Shown one piece after another: positions 23,839-36,615 of a DNA stretch of 64,000 nucleotides. The stretch comes from Polyporus tsugae. Its lineage: Eukaryota > Basidiomycota > Agaricomycetes > Polyporales > Polyporaceae. The stretch is taken from NCBI GenBank assembly GCA_024305745.1, contig JAHRBS010000008.1:124001-188000 (forward strand), in the 5' to 3' direction. The translations under genes were made by a program, and so were the position numbers. The notes under the pieces were generated by a model. It was given only the letters and a program-made list of their open reading frames with translations. It was not told the DNA's origin and ran no database searches. The first letter of the stretch is position 1, and the number at the start of each line of letters is the position of its first letter.

Positions 23839-25802
23839 ATGCCCTCCTCACAGAACTCACCACGGCCCTTCTTCACAGCCCCATGCCGGGACTTGGGCAT
23901 CGATGCGTTGGGACGAGTGACCAGCCAGATCGTCACCGAGATCCAGACTTTGATGAGCACACTCTCACCTTCGGCGGGAAAGGAGTAAGTACATTGCAGT
24001 CGCATTCGCTTCCGACATTAACACTGACGATTCCTTGTTTCTGTACCACAGGTACGCTGATCTAGTGAGCGTAATACACATCGTCCGACGCCCACGTCCG
24101 CCTGATCACTGTTTGATTCCAGCTGCACTCTCTCTACGCCGCGTTTGGAAAAGGCCTCGCAATCATAGGCGGACTCATAAACGCCGCTGCTCCCATCAAT
24201 CGTGTTCCGCAGGAACTCTTGACCAATATCTTCGCCCTTTCTCCGGGGACGATTTCGCATGCCGGTGGAACGCCGGAGCTTGCGTATTGGCCATTCGAGG
24301 AGTTCGACGTGAGCGACCTACACAAGCTTACGAAAGTATGCAGGTACTGGCGCGACCTGGCCGTCATAACGCCAATGCTTTGGAATACCGTCGGCACCTA
24401 TATTGACGACGACCGCAACGCTCAGTGCTTCCGGCGCAGCATATACCTCCCGGACGACCCGTCTCTCGACTTAATCGTACACTTCAACCCTAGCCAGGCC
24501 CGCACTGCGAAGATGATACAATTTGTGGTAACGAAGGCTCCGAAGATCCGCGAGTTACATGCTTGGGACATGTATGCCATCCCAGATGTGCCTTCGTTCT
24601 TGCGGTCACTTCACGCGAGTGTACTGGAGCACTGCACACTTTGGGATACAGTCCGGTACCGGCCGCAGCAGCCATCGCCCGAGACGAGGTTCCTGCCCTT
24701 CTTCTCCAATGGCGGCGCTAGGCTGCGATCTCTCTCCCTCTACAACTTCAACATCCTTCCAACGAACGATTTCCCGGCATTGACCCTGTTTCTGATTGCC
24801 TCCGAATACCAATCACGCATCACGACGGGGGACCTCGTGAAATTCCTAGCTGGCTGCCCGCGGCTGGAGGAGGTCTATATCTACAACATCCAGCGGGGTC
24901 CGTCGCACCCGTCCCCTGCCTCGCCACCAATTTCTCTCCCCCGCTTGCAATACTTGTCGTATGCATACCGCCGGCACCAAAGCTTCGGACGGGAGGAGGG
25001 CGCGGACCCCATCGAGTATCTACTCTCCTGCGCTTCTATCCCATCCACCTGCCACATCTATTTCACCGTGGATGGTGAAGACTGTCGCGTTACCAATCGC
25101 GGTATTCTGGACAGTGTTTGTCGCCATATACGGGGCAAGGATGCAGTCTCCCATCTATTCCTTTGGCTGGTCGATGATCGGAGTAGCATGCAGCTGGTAT
25201 TCTCTCAAGGATCACTCCGTCTCCAATTTGAGAATCAATTCGACTGCGTGGACATCCTTCACTCTTTCCCCCGTCTCTTTTCCCGGACAGAGGAGATCCG
25301 AATCCGTTACATCAGCTATATCGACCTCGTAAGATCGCTAGCTAAGGTCCTCCCTGCGACCTTGCCTGCCATCAAAGTCATGTCGCTCATCCCCAAGGTA
25401 TGGATGGATGGAGATCCCGCCGTTTACCTATGGCACTCGTACCTCGCGCAACCGCCCCAATCTGCCAGCCCCCCCGTACCCGAGGCGGACCGCGTCCCAC
25501 ATCCCGCATTGGACACGCTCTGGATCTCCGTGCGGCCGAAAGGAGAGGTCGCGCCGCTCGAGGCGATGCTCACAGCCCGTGCCGCGCTGGGCTTCCCCAT
25601 CCGCTGCGTCATTGTTCACCTTTCCCGGTCAACGGACTCGAAGGCCCTCGCGCGATTGCGGGCCCTCAACGCGGAGGAGGTTATCCTGATGGAGACGAGG
25701 GCGTCTGATGTACGGGCGGAGGTTGATTGGATGAGGATGCCGGAGAGGTTCTCCCTGCCCGCTGCTATTCATCGAGACTGGCCGACAAAATGGTACCGTT
25801 GA
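23839..25802 (+). CDS. F-box/LRR protein, cassette copy 1 (intact)
   Basis: Exons 23839-23984, 24052-24064 (13 nt) and 24123-25802. After a short N-terminal helical part (RPFFTAPCRDLGIDALGRV, LAIIGGLINA) comes the F-box core PINRVPQELLTNIFAL, then WPFEEFDVSDLHKLTKVCRY and repeated leucine-rich segments. The tail reads MPERFSLPAAIHRDWPTKWY. The frame is open throughout the 1.68-kb last exon. The 13-nt exon is kept in the paralogue at 62403-62415. The start may be the ATG at 23839, or an upstream exon may splice to the CACAG just after it, as in the paralogue. A remnant of an aldo/keto reductase lies tail to tail downstream. Probable substrate receptor of an SCF ubiquitin ligase, by family. Confidence 0.85.
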
Positions 25803-26054
25803 GGGAGGAAGCATGATGCATTGGCGATGGGATCACGCACTGGGTTTGTTCGCTCCGTCTTCACGACAGTCGTTCGCATAGGGCACCGTGTGTAGTAGTA
25901 CAGACAAAACGGCAGTGCGGCCTCTACCGAGCTTCCAGGTTGTTCTACATGTAGATACCAATACCCAGTTGACACCTTCCGTCCCATCCACCTACATGCA
26001 ACAGCGCTGAGGTCGACATGCTCGTCATAGTCGTATCAGGAACGAGCGTACGCA

Positions 26055-26165
26055 CCGAACCTCTTTGCCCGACGCAGCGACACCGTTCAGTTTCTCGATG
26101 TCCTCCGGGGTCAGCTTCTTCGACGCCGTTAGAGCGCCCTCTATCGATGTTCGCCCTGATGCGTA
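26055..26165 (-). pseudogene. Aldo/keto reductase 3' remnant, cassette copy 1
   Basis: Matches the end of the penultimate exon of the intact reductase at 29713-31165. The reverse strand reads ALTASKKLTPEDIEKLNGVA-like sequence with small changes. Similarity stops abruptly near 26165. The intergenic part at 25848-25990 also matches 29590-29710. Confidence 0.8.
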
Positions 26166-26375
26166 CAAGAGGTTTTTTGATGTAGGTGCTACATGTTTAC
26201 TTGTATCAGAAATCCTTATGCGAGATTGTTCAGAAGTGTTCTCCTTCCATCTCGGCTCGCGTTGTTCGCAATACCTCTCATCTCCTTGCTAACGTATGAA
26301 GGTGATCAGGCTTGTTCTGAACGTCGGACCTATATCATACAAGACTCTGCCAATGAAAGCTCTCAGGGCCACCTC

Positions 26376-28477
26376 CTAATGCTGCGTCTCGTCTCCTTGC
26401 CCAACAGAAGAGGCGATCTTATCCAAGAGAAAGTCGTCGTGCTCCTTCTCGATGAGGCCGCCACGCCTCACCCCCGGGTGCCATGGCCACATATCCGCCC
26501 TCCCCACGAAGAAGCTGCTCGGGTACCGCGCCTCACCCGCCCTCCCGGCCAAGTCGAAGTCGACCAGCCTCGCCTCATCCAGCTTTTTGCAAGGAACGAA
26601 GACGTTGTCCCCGTACAGGTTCCCAAACACGAACCCATGCTCGTGAAGCACCTCCACAGCCGTCCGCAATGCTCCGGTCCAAGTCACAGTCGCGCCACAC
26701 CACGACCGTGACTTCGGATCGGGGTGTGCGGGGAGCCAGCCGTCGACGTACTCCATGACGACGACGTGCATCTCGACAGCGGGCTCGTGCGCGCAGTACC
26801 ACAGCGGGGGCGCGAGCGGCTGGGACTGCCGCGCGAGCAGCGCGTGTGCGTCCCCACAGTACCAGGGGGTAAACTTGACGGCAACATATCTATTCGTCGG
26901 CGGGAGGCTCGCGAGCTCAGCTGGACTCGAAGGAGGCGGATCGAAGTCCACAACGCGCGCTTCGAATACCGCGCGGCGGGGGTTAGCGCTCGCGATTCGT
27001 TCGACGTATTCCAGCTTCACGGTCGTCGCGCCGATGGTGAACTTCCGGAAGTGTGGGTGTTCAGGCTGCGGGGGACAGTGACGGAGGGCACATCGCTCGC
27101 CACAATGGCCGTAAACTGGCCAGAGCGCCTGATAGTACTCCAGCAAATCTCTGACTCCCTCTCTCAGCCCGCGCAGGAGTCGCGCAGCCCTGTACACTGC
27201 ATCGTCGGTGCTACCGTGGTGGTTGACGGTGGCACATTTGCCAAGAGTGTCGTAGTAGGTCAGTTCCTGGACGACGAGTGTGTCGGTGTAGACCGCGCCG
27301 CAGACGATGAGTCGTGGACCGATGATGCCCACGAGCAGAGCGGGGCAGCACGAGATGTCTCTGAGTCTTTTGTTCTGCGGATCGTAAAACGCGTTACCCA
27401 CAGGGTGTATGTCACCTCTATAACTATGCACTCACCTCCGATGACGTATGGATAGCAACATAGTCGCAAGCGGCGTGGTCGGCGGGATCAGAATCGCCTT
27501 CCCCTATCTCATTTTCGATTTCCACGAGGAGGGGGAAAGCGCCGAGCAAGTCGTGGCTGAGCTGCATGTGTACCGTACCCGCAAGTGCGATGCTCGAGTC
27601 CTTCACAATAATGGGCCTCGGATCGAGCGAGTCGTGAATGGAACTCCTCAGTACTGGGTACATACGGCGTATGCGCGTCTGCTTGTGTGTGGAGAAGGGA
27701 GACGATTGTGAGACCAGCGAGTACGCCCATTCAAGCTCCTGGGATGTAACATTGAGCTGCTCAGGAGGAGTGGCCACCGTGCGGATGAATCTGGCAAAGA
27801 CGGGATGATAGATCCCGACGAACGGAGCCAGGAGATAAGGAGAACGACCACCATCTACAACATCTAACTGTCGGAGGAGCATGGGTTCCTGTGCCAAGAG
27901 CAGCATAGCAGGCTTTGCCTCTTCAGATGGGTTTCGACGTCTCTGTGCAGCCTGTGCGATGGCTTCTCTCCCTTGGTTGGCATATATGACCTCTGCAGTC
28001 CCAGTGGTTCAAATCGGCACCATGGTGAAACTGAAGATGCTCACCGTAGACGATGATTATAGCGTTCCTGACATGATCCCGGGAGATGTCCTCGACAGCC
28101 AAGAGAGAAGCACGAGTTTTCAAGAACGTTTCGTCGATGTTGTCCGCGAACAGCTGGAGGTTCCCTACAGTTGCATTCTCAAAACGGTTAAAGTACTCCC
28201 TATCGTACGAAGGTGGAAGCTGCAGTACAGAGAACAGAGATGAGTGTAAACGATGAAAAGATGCGGGAGCTCATACCTCGTATACGCGGAGGAGAATTTC
28301 TGCATCGGCGGGTAATCGTGGTACTGAACGGTAACGGATTGTGTGTCGAGCGTGGTCCAGGACTTGGCCCGGACTGAGTTCACATTCATCACTGCCAGAC
28401 GTTGGCCATATGGAATTGAGCGAAGCATAAGGTTTTGAGGGAGCATTGAAGTGTATTAGAGGAATACTGACGTCCAT
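26376..28477 (-). CDS. FunK1-like fungal kinase, probable pseudokinase
   Basis: Exons: 28477-28278, 28219-27437 and 27374-26376, with a frame change near 27985-28020 (a base indel or a 28-nt intron). The N-terminal part has DILLRVYE-like sequence, TRASLLAVEDISRDHVRNAI, and GRSPYLLAPFVGIYHPVFAR. The middle has CDYVAIHTSS, VRDLLEYYQALWP, and the lysine strand RYVAVKF. The C-lobe has VVVMEYVDGW, then HEHGFVFGNLYGDNVFV, where kinases of this family normally have GDL with the catalytic Asp. The metal-binding LVDFDLAG and the EARYP segment are kept. The Asp-to-Asn change at the catalytic loop predicts weak or no phosphotransfer. Fungal FunK1 kinases are expanded in Agaricomycetes. A small copy of its C-terminal end lies near 40230-40312. 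Confidence 0.75.
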
Positions 28478-29157
28478 CCTAATGAGAGGCTGATGGCAAG
28501 AAGGTGAGCAGGCACCTACTCGGCTCCTAATCCTATTACATACATGAGTCGACGAGTGGAGCGCCCCTCCTCTCTCTCTCTCTCTCGCTCTTTCCACTGT
28601 GATCTTCGCTCAGCCTTCGCACCTCCTCGACTCCCCGTGCTCATTGTCGTATTCTGTTTGGTAAGCCAGAAAGCCACAATGTCGACAGCAACAACCAGGA
28701 ACTCTAGGACGTCAACGGTCAAGGCTGGGTGAGCTCGCACGGCGGACCGTAAGCTCCCACTGGCGGTCGAGGGAGGATGAGGAGATGATGCTCGAGTATG
28801 AGAAGTAGGTGGAAGAGCAGCACCAGGTCAGATCTCCCCGACCGCGTTGTACCCAGTCTGACTTCGGTAAGCTTCTCCTTATCTCGTCTCTCGTTCCAAA
28901 TTACACCACTGCTTAGGCTGCCAGCCGTGCTTCAGCTTCAATGACGACCTCTCCATCGGTTGTTCTGTCGGTGCTGAAGGTGGTCAGCCCCTCGTCGGCA
29001 GCCGCAGCGCTCTCTCGCCCACATAGCGTTTCGGCTTTGACAAGTCAGGCTCGAATTCACGCTCGTCACCTCCACTTGCATGCTGGCCACCACAAACGCG
29101 CACCAGCAACTGGGCTCTACTTACAGCGTTCACCGCAAGTTCACCGTTCAACGTTCA
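28478..29157. other. Intergenic stretch with TC microsatellite
   Basis: A TC dinucleotide tract at about 28568-28586. The sequence after it is open in places but matches no paralogue until 29158. Confidence 0.5.
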
Positions 29158-29546
29158 CCTCTTGCACTCGCACCTCGCGCAACCGTCGTGTCCGAGGTGG
29201 ACCGCGCGGGGACCGCGTCCCTCATCCCGCGTTGCACACGCTTTGGATCTCCGCGCGGTCGAGCGAGGAGATCGCGCCCCTCGAGGCGACGCTCACAGCC
29301 CGTGCCGCACTGCGCTTCCCCACCCGCTGCGCATCCGTCATTGTTCACCTTTCCTGGGTGTCGGACTCAAAGGCCCTCGCGCGATTGCGGGCCCTCGACA
29401 CGGAGGAGGTTATCCTGATGGAGATGAGGGCCTCCGATATACGGGCAGAGGTTAATTGGGTGGTGAGGATGCCGGAGAGGTTCTCCCTGTCCGCCGCTAT
29501 CCATCGAGACGCGACTGGCCGACCAAGCGGTACCGGAGAGTGTTGA
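29158..29546 (+). pseudogene. F-box gene 3' remnant, cassette copy 2
   Basis: Matches the last about 130 codons of the F-box gene at 23839-25802 (VPHPALHTLWISARSSEE, SKALARLRALDTEEVILMEM, MPERFSLSAAIHRD). A four-base insertion after HRD shifts the frame. The F-box and most repeats are absent. It lies tail to tail with the intact reductase. Confidence 0.85.
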
Positions 29547-29712
29547 GGGAGAGAGCATGATGATCTGCGGTGGGATCAGACCCTTAGTTTGTTCGCTCTG
29601 TCTTCACGACAGCCGTTTGCGTAGGGCAGTACTCTCAACAAAACGCCCTCCATCGAGCTTCCAGGTTGTTCTACATGTAGATACCGATACACAATTGACA
29701 CTTCTGTCCTGC

Positions 29713-31165
29713 CTACAACACCGCAAACTTCACAGGCCAGTTCTGGAAGCCGAGGTCGACACCCCACGGCGGCTGAATCAACCTACACCCAACGGCCTTC
29801 AGTCACGTTCCTCATAACCATATCAGCAATGAGGGTACGCACCGAACCTCCTTGCCCGACGCAGCGACTCCGTTCAGCTTCTCGATGTCCTCCGGAGTCA
29901 GCTTCTTCGACGCCGCAAGCGCACCCTCGATGTTCGCCTTGATGCGCGCAGGCGTCACCGACTTCGGCAGCGTGACGATCCCGCTCGCAACCTGCCACCC
30001 CAGCAGCACGTCCGCGACCGCAAGCCCGTGCTTGCCTGCGATCTCCGCTGCGACCTCGTCCTTGAGGAGCGGGGAGCCCGTCGAGCCGAGGGGCGAGTAC
30101 GCCTGGGGCACGATGCCCTTGGACTTGAGGTACGCGATGAACTGAGGCTGCGGGTTGTAGAGGTGCAGCTCGATCTGGTCTACGGCGGGCGGGATCTCGG
30201 CGTGGGGCAGGATCTCGTTCTCGAGGATGCGCTCGGAGCAGTTGGAGACGCCGATGGAGCGGACCTTGCCTTTCTTGACCATGGCCTCCATCTGCTTCCA
30301 GGTCTCGCGGAGGGGCCAGTCGTGGACGACGTCGCGGTGGCCGTTGGGGAGGGTGGGGAAGTTGGGGTGGTTGCCGTTCGGGTTGAGGTGGATCGGCCAG
30401 TGGACGAGGTAGACTGGTTGTCAGGATAGGGATGATGCGTGAGATTTAGTATGCATGCGCGAAGGTAGTGATGACGTACGGTCGAGGTACTCGAGGCCGA
30501 GGTTGCTGAGGGATTCGTCGAGGGCTGCTTCTACGTCGTGAAGGCGGGTTGCCCAGAGCTTGCTTGTGACCTACATCGGGAAACACTGAGTGTTTCGCTT
30601 TCAGAAACGGGAGAGAGACGTACGAAAAGCTCTGAGCGAGGAACGCCGGACTTGCGAATCCCTTCCCCGACCTGTTTCTCATTGCCATATCCCCTGTAGG
30701 TGTGTGATGAGCATGGAAATCAAGGCAGCGCTGTTGATCGTTTGACATGACGTGGTGCTGGACTAGGTCCGGTGGGCGAAGTGCCCGAGCGACATCACAG
30801 AGATCGTACAGTTTGAGAAACATCTTGCACGGAGATAAGTAGTGCTGGGTACTCAGGATAACGCGAGAGCGTAGATCCCACTACAGCAATCCGCCGAAAA
30901 CCCCCTGCTGAAGGCCGCGTTTCTGACCCGGATATCGAGGAATGCGAAACTTACCAAGCACAATCGATGTGTCGGTAGCCCGCCTCCTTGATGGCGTATT
31001 CTACCGCATTCACGACCTCCTCCGGTTTCGATTGCCAGGTGCCTATAGAGGAGATCCTTCATATCAGTGCCGATCGGTTGTAGGGACTAATACGTTCGAT
31101 ATACCGAGGCCAATTACGGGTATTTCGAGGCCGTTGTTGAGCTTGATCGTCGGGGCGAGGGCCAT
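29713..31165 (-). CDS. Aldo/keto reductase, cassette copy 2 (intact)
   Basis: NAD(P)H-dependent carbonyl or sugar reductase fold ((beta/alpha)8 barrel). Exons: 31165-31105, 31042-30955, 30693-30624, 30570-30480, 30413-29843 and 29782-29713, all in phase. The start is MALAPTIKLNNGLEIPVIGLG. The catalytic tetrad is visible: Asp in YRHIDCAW, Tyr in GYGNEKQVG, Lys in TSKLW and His in YLVHWPI. Further family motifs are KVRSIGVSNCSE, QAYSPLGS and the cofactor-binding LPKSVTPARIKAN. It ends PPWGVDLGFQNWPVKFAVL. The intron 30694-30954 is 261 nt, four times the local norm. The substrate cannot be told from sequence. It is the only complete reductase among four copies in the window. Confidence 0.9.
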
Positions 31166-32164
31166 GGTGGTCGTACACAAGCCTGGTAGGTTCTTGAACG
31201 GATTGCACGATTTTACCAGCCCCGTCGAGTTTTATAGTTAGGACACGGAGCGGACCGTAGTATGCCGGACCGTGGTCATCTTCGAGTTCCAATTTCAAGG
31301 GGCAGGGGCAGACGTGGGTCTCGTGCAAAGATGTGGCGTCTGTTAGTGGATGGTTTCTTTGCATGTTCTAGGTGCTTGGAATAGAGGTCTGCGTTGGATA
31401 TAGACAATGACAGCGTGCGCCGCGGTGGACATTGACAACAAAGCGCGACTCAGGTACTTATGCCTCAGGCTTGCCGCTCAGTGCCAGGTTCGGGCGGGCC
31501 GGGAGCCGACAATGGATGTGATAAACTGATAATCAGTCCCGAGTCCATCAAGCTTTGTCTTCCACCCGAACGCTAGCGCTCCGCATACATGCACCCTCTC
31601 TCTGCCTGTTCTGCGACCACCTCCCAAGCTTAGATCACCAAGTGTAACACCTGCAAACGACCAGTGCACCGTCGGCAAATACCCGATTTGGATCGTGGGA
31701 TGTCGCGGGGGACTTGTCGGTCAAAGTTTCAAGGAGGGTCGTCGCCACACGTGATGGTGCGACAGCGCGACAGGCCATGGTCCGTCCGGAGAACGCTCGA
31801 CGTCGAGCGGCATCGACGCCAAAAATGTCCGTGCTGTATGCAGTCTCGACTCTTCGTTGCTGACCATAGGCATCGTTGCAGAACCACGGTCGAGGGCCTT
31901 TGAGGTTATGCATGTTGGATTTGAGCGGGTTTAATGCGTTAGCTGCTGACTGGGTGAGTCTGGTTGATGTATGGGACAGTAAACATCAAGTAATGCGGAC
32001 GAACGCAGGGCGACGCGTTGTTTGCTCCTATGTACGCGAAGGCGGAACACGTGGGGCCGACTATCATAGGGCCGAAAGTGCGGGGTTGTGGACGACTCCG
32101 TGCGTTTCTTGACTGGTGACCACTCTCCGCAACCTCGAAGCCTTCAAGAATATCGGTCATCGTC
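31166..32164. other. Divergent intergenic stretch
   Basis: Shared upstream region of the reductase and the 2-oxo acid dehydrogenase. No supported gene; the frames here are short and lack motifs. Confidence 0.5.
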
Positions 32165-35100
32165 ATGAACAGCATTCGTGCACCGTCCTATCTCCTCTCA
32201 ACGCCCCGGACGCGACGACCGACGCTCTCTACAAGGCTACTCAGGAGCTACTACGACCACTCGTATGGATACCGCGAACAGCGTACTTTTACGCTCCCTG
32301 ACTGTGCGTATCCTTATTCAATGTCTGGCGGTAGATGGATTCGAGTGGGGGAAGTGGTCATAGGTGGAGGGGTAACTCATCGTTACTTCACAGACACGCT
32401 TGCGCAACTCGAGAATCGCACCGTCAATGCCCCCTTGCTCCGATACGTTGATTCTCTCCGTACACATGGACACCGCGCAGCGCGCGTAGACCCAATCGAC
32501 CTCCTTCAACGCGAAGAAGTGGGCGCCCTGAGCCCCGAACGGTATGGACTTGACGACCCGACGCGCACATACGACATCAATGGTATCGTCTGGACCCGTC
32601 CCGTGGGCCAGGACGGCGGCCCTGAGCACTGGGCGCTCGAGAAAATCACACAGCACCTGCGCGACATCTACGTGGGACGTATCGCATACGAGTATATGCA
32701 CTCTCCGAGCAAGACGGAGCGTCTGTGGTTCTCCCATTTGCTGGAGGCTGAGGCCGAAGACGCACAGAGCGTCAGCGGGGAGCAGCAAAAGCGCATACAC
32801 AAGTTGCTGGCCGAGTCAGAAGTGTTCGACCAGTTCCTGCAGCTCAAGTTCCCGAACTTGAAGCGGTATGGACTCGAGGGTGGGGAGTCCATGCTCCCGG
32901 CCCTCGATACGCTCTTCTCGTCCTCTGCCCAAGGTTCGTGAGCATGCTCAGACCATATGCAATGGCTGACCGGCATTTTGTAGCCGGCGTTGAACACATC
33001 ATTGTCGGAATGCCCCACCGCGGGCGTCTGAACCTCCTCACCAGCATGCTCCAGTTCCCTCCCTCCGCGCTCTTCCACAAGATCAAAGGCGGTTCAGAAC
33101 TCCCGGAAGAGTACGGCGCTGCTGGAGACGTCATTAGTCACCTGAGTAAGTCCGGCCAGCCAACAGCTGTCCCGCATCAACTCACCGCCTTGTAGCCGCC
33201 TCCCCACGCCTGGAGTACGCAGGCGCGGCGAAGCCACTCCAGGTCTCGCTTCTGCCGAATCCTTCGCATCTGGAGGCGATCAACCCCGTCGCGCTAGGGA
33301 AGACGCGCGCGAAGCAGTTTGCGCTGCTGAAGGCGTTGCAGAGTGCGGGCGAGACCGAGTGCATGCCTGGCGATCGCGTTATGTGCGTGCAGCTGCACGG
33401 GGACGCGAGTTTCACGGGGCAGGGAGTTATCATGGAAGGGCTTGGTTTGAGTACGTTTGTTACTCGAAGTGCAGGCGCGATAGGGTGTAGCTGACCTTTC
33501 GTTCTAGGCAACCTGCCTCATTATACCGTCGGCGGTAGCGTTCACCTCGTGGTCAAGTAAGTCTACGCGCTCTGCTCTCTTGACCTAGAATCCATGTCCT
33601 GACCTGCGTAACAGTAACAGGTATGTTTAGCCTGCAAAAGAACGATCAATGACGCTTACCTCGCGAGTCAGTATCGGATATACCACTCCAGCTTCGAGTG
33701 CTCGGTCGTCGCTATACTGCTCCGACGTGGCAAAGATGATCAATGCTCCCGTCCTGCACGTCAACGGCGACCATCCCGAAGGTCTGTGTACTCTTTGCGA
33801 AGGAGGTGCTGAACTGATAGAACAATGTCTCGTAGACGTTCAACGCGCTATCGACGTCGCCTTCAAGTACCGCAACTACTTCCGCAAAGACATCATCGTC
33901 GACCTCATAGTGTACCGTCGCTGGTGAGTTCCTCTTCCTCATATCTCAGGCACCCCCTACGCTTCCCTTCCGCATAAACGCTGAACGACGCCTTCTCGCC
34001 AGGGGTCACAACGAGCTCGACGAGCCGGCGTTCACCCAGCCGCTCATGTACGAAAAGATCAGGTCGCGCCGCTCAGTTCCCGCTATGTATGAAGAACACC
34101 TTATTGTGCGTCCCTGTTCCTCGCCGCCCTGTTCATCTTGCTTTCCGACTTTCCGCCCGTTTGTTCCACTTCTATTGGCGCCCACTGCCGTGTTACCGAC
34201 CGGGTTGCCGCGGCTGGAGGCCTCGGCGGTCGGAGGACTTCCATTGGCTGATTGAAGTCCCAAATTTATCTCTCTCGTGCACGCACGGTCTGAGGCGGGA
34301 TGGGAGATGGTCGTTTACAACATTTGGTGGGGAAGTAGAGACCCTTTTGCGCACGACACCTGAAGGTGAACCTCGCGAGGAACTGCTGAAGCAGCGGAGG
34401 ACTCCAATAACTCTTCGTCCTCTTACAAGGGGATCGCATTAGGCTTCCTACGAGTAGCGTTCTGAGTTGTCTCCTTGCGGGACCAAGGCTCAGTCAGTAC
34501 CTCTCGTAGTTCAGCGTTGCCTAGAACCCTTGCTTCTATTCCACACTAAGTTTCCTACTGACGTTCTCGAACCCGCAGAATGAGAATGTTCTCACCAAGG
34601 ACACAGCTGAGGCGGTCCGCGCACGCCACAAGGACTTCCTCGCGTCAGAGTTGGCGGCCGCGCCCGCGCACACTCCCGGCAGCAACCTCTCCGTGCAGCA
34701 GGGCCAGTGGAGCGGCATCACCTGGCCGGGGAGCAAGGACGCGGTGCGGGACCCGGAGACTGGCGTCGAGACAGAGATCCTGAAGACGGTCGGGCGGGCG
34801 AGCGTCACCGTACCGGAGGGCTTCGTGAGTGGTTTGCGAGCGGTTTTTTTTTTTACCGCGTCCGAGGGAACTGATTGTTGTACCTGGAACATTTTTAGGA
34901 AATTCACCCGAGGCTGCAGCGGCACGTCAAGAACCGCACGCAAGCGATGGAAGGCGGCAAGGGGCTGGATTGGGCCACGGCGGAGGTACGTACTCGTGGA
35001 TACTGCGCAGCGTACTCTGCGGCGCGCCCGCCCGTTCGAATCCTCCGCTGTGCCTTACTGACGGATGTGTTCCTTGTGTTCGCTGTATGCGTGTGCTAGG

Positions 35101-36615
35101 CCCTGGCTTTTGGTTCGCTCATGCTCGAGGGGTATGACGTCCGGATATCAGGGCAGGACGTCGGCCGCGGAACTTTCAGCCAGAGGTGAGTCAATTGAGT
35201 CGGTTTCGCAGGCTGGGATCGAAATGCGCAGACGCTGATGACCGGTGTTTGCTTAGGCACGCGATGCTTGTCGACCAGCGCACGGAGGGTGTCGTCGTCC
35301 CGCTTAACCTTGCCTTGGACTGCAGTGGCAGGCTGGAGTTGGCTAACAGCTCGCTGAGCGAGATGGCTGTTCTTGGGGTGCGTAAATGAAAATTGCCCTG
35401 AAGGTAATATCTGAAGAAGCCTGATCGGACGCTAGTTTGAATACGGAGTCAGTTGGGAGAAGCCAGATATGCTGCCCATCTGGGAGGCTCAGGTTGGTGC
35501 CTGGTGGTGACGTTGGGGGTGCTAAGCTGATTTTGTTTGTGGGCCACAGTTCGGCGACTTCTTCAACGGCGCACAGGTGAGTCAGTTCTGACGTTCATGG
35601 GAATGTAATTCATTACTTGAGCTTGTGGCTATCTAGGTGATGATCGACACGTTCATCGCGTGTGGTGAGAGTGAGTCGTATTTTTACGCGCGTATCTGGC
35701 CACAGCTGATGGACACCACCAGCGAAATGGCTGAAGCAGAGCGGCATTGTGATGCTCTTGCCTCATGGGTATGCGGTGAAATTCTGACTACGGAACGTTC
35801 GACTAACGGTCGCATAGGCTCGACGGTGCTGGTCCCGAACACTCTTCTTCGCGCATCGAGCGCATGCTTCAGGTATAGAGAACATCGCGTACCGGACGAG
35901 CGTCTCTCACATTCCTGTTCAAGCTCTCCAATGACCCGTATGAATTCCACGAAGGTTCGGAAGCCGCAAACGTGAACATGCAGGTTACCTTCCCGACTAC
36001 ACCCGCGCAGTACTTCCACCTTCTCCGGAGGCAAGTGAAGCGCAATTTCCGCAAGCCGCTCATAGTCGCGGGACCCAAGGGTCTCCTTCGTCTGCCCGTG
36101 CGTACCCACACTCTGTCTTCTCGTGACGGATGTTCATCGTCATATCTACCCCGTAGGCTGCTGCGTCTTCCCTGGATGAGCTCACCACCGGCCAGACGTT
36201 CCGCCCAGTGCTCGAAGACCCGGCGATCGCGAGCCCTGCTGACGTGGGGCGCGTCGTGCTCCTGTCAGGGAAGCTCTACTACGACCTCGTGAAAGAACGC
36301 GAGAAGCGGCAGCTCAAGGGGAAGATCGCCTTCCTCCGCGTGGAGGAGCTCAGCCCCTTCCCGTTCGCCGCCGTGCGCGACGCCGTCGCGCGCTACCAAA
36401 GCGCGGAGAGCGTGGTGTGGCTGCAGGAGGAGCCGCGGAACCAGGGTGCGTGGACCCACGTCGCGCCGCGCTTGGATGCGGTGATGGAACGGCTCGGGCG
36501 AGAGAAGGTCGCGTTTGCGGGCAGGAAGGAGGACGCAGTGCCTGCGCCTGGCGTTGCGTCACTGTACGCCGCCCAGCAGAAGGCTGTCATCGACGCGGCG
36601 TTTATGGGCCTGTGA
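32165..36615 (+). CDS. DHTKD1: 2-oxo acid dehydrogenase E1, DHTKD1 type, 20 exons
   Basis: Thiamine-diphosphate-dependent E1 subunit that decarboxylates a 2-oxo acid (2-oxoadipate for DHTKD1, in lysine and tryptophan breakdown) in mitochondria. The N-terminus is basic and Ser/Arg-rich, like a targeting peptide. Motifs in order are [66 protein letters not shown], the ThDP motif [20 protein letters not shown] ending in [33 protein letters not shown], and the transketolase half with [69 protein letters not shown] and [13 protein letters not shown] short N-terminal region separates it from KGD1-type E1o. All exon junctions are in phase, including a 6-nt exon at 33615-33620. Intron 9 (34106-34578) is unusually long. 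The paralogue assignment to DHTKD1 over OGDH is a judgement. Confidence 0.9.
34106..34578 (+). other. Unusually long intron (473 nt) in the DHTKD1-type gene
   Basis: Flanked by a GTGCGT donor and a CCGCAG acceptor, and joined coding sequence LINENVLTK is in phase. All other introns of the gene are about 50-100 nt. No gene inside was recognised. Confidence 0.7.

Noticed and set aside
26724..27455. Plus-strand frame of 243 codons
   Set aside because: Opposite the kinase-like gene, whose minus frame carries recognisable kinase motifs.
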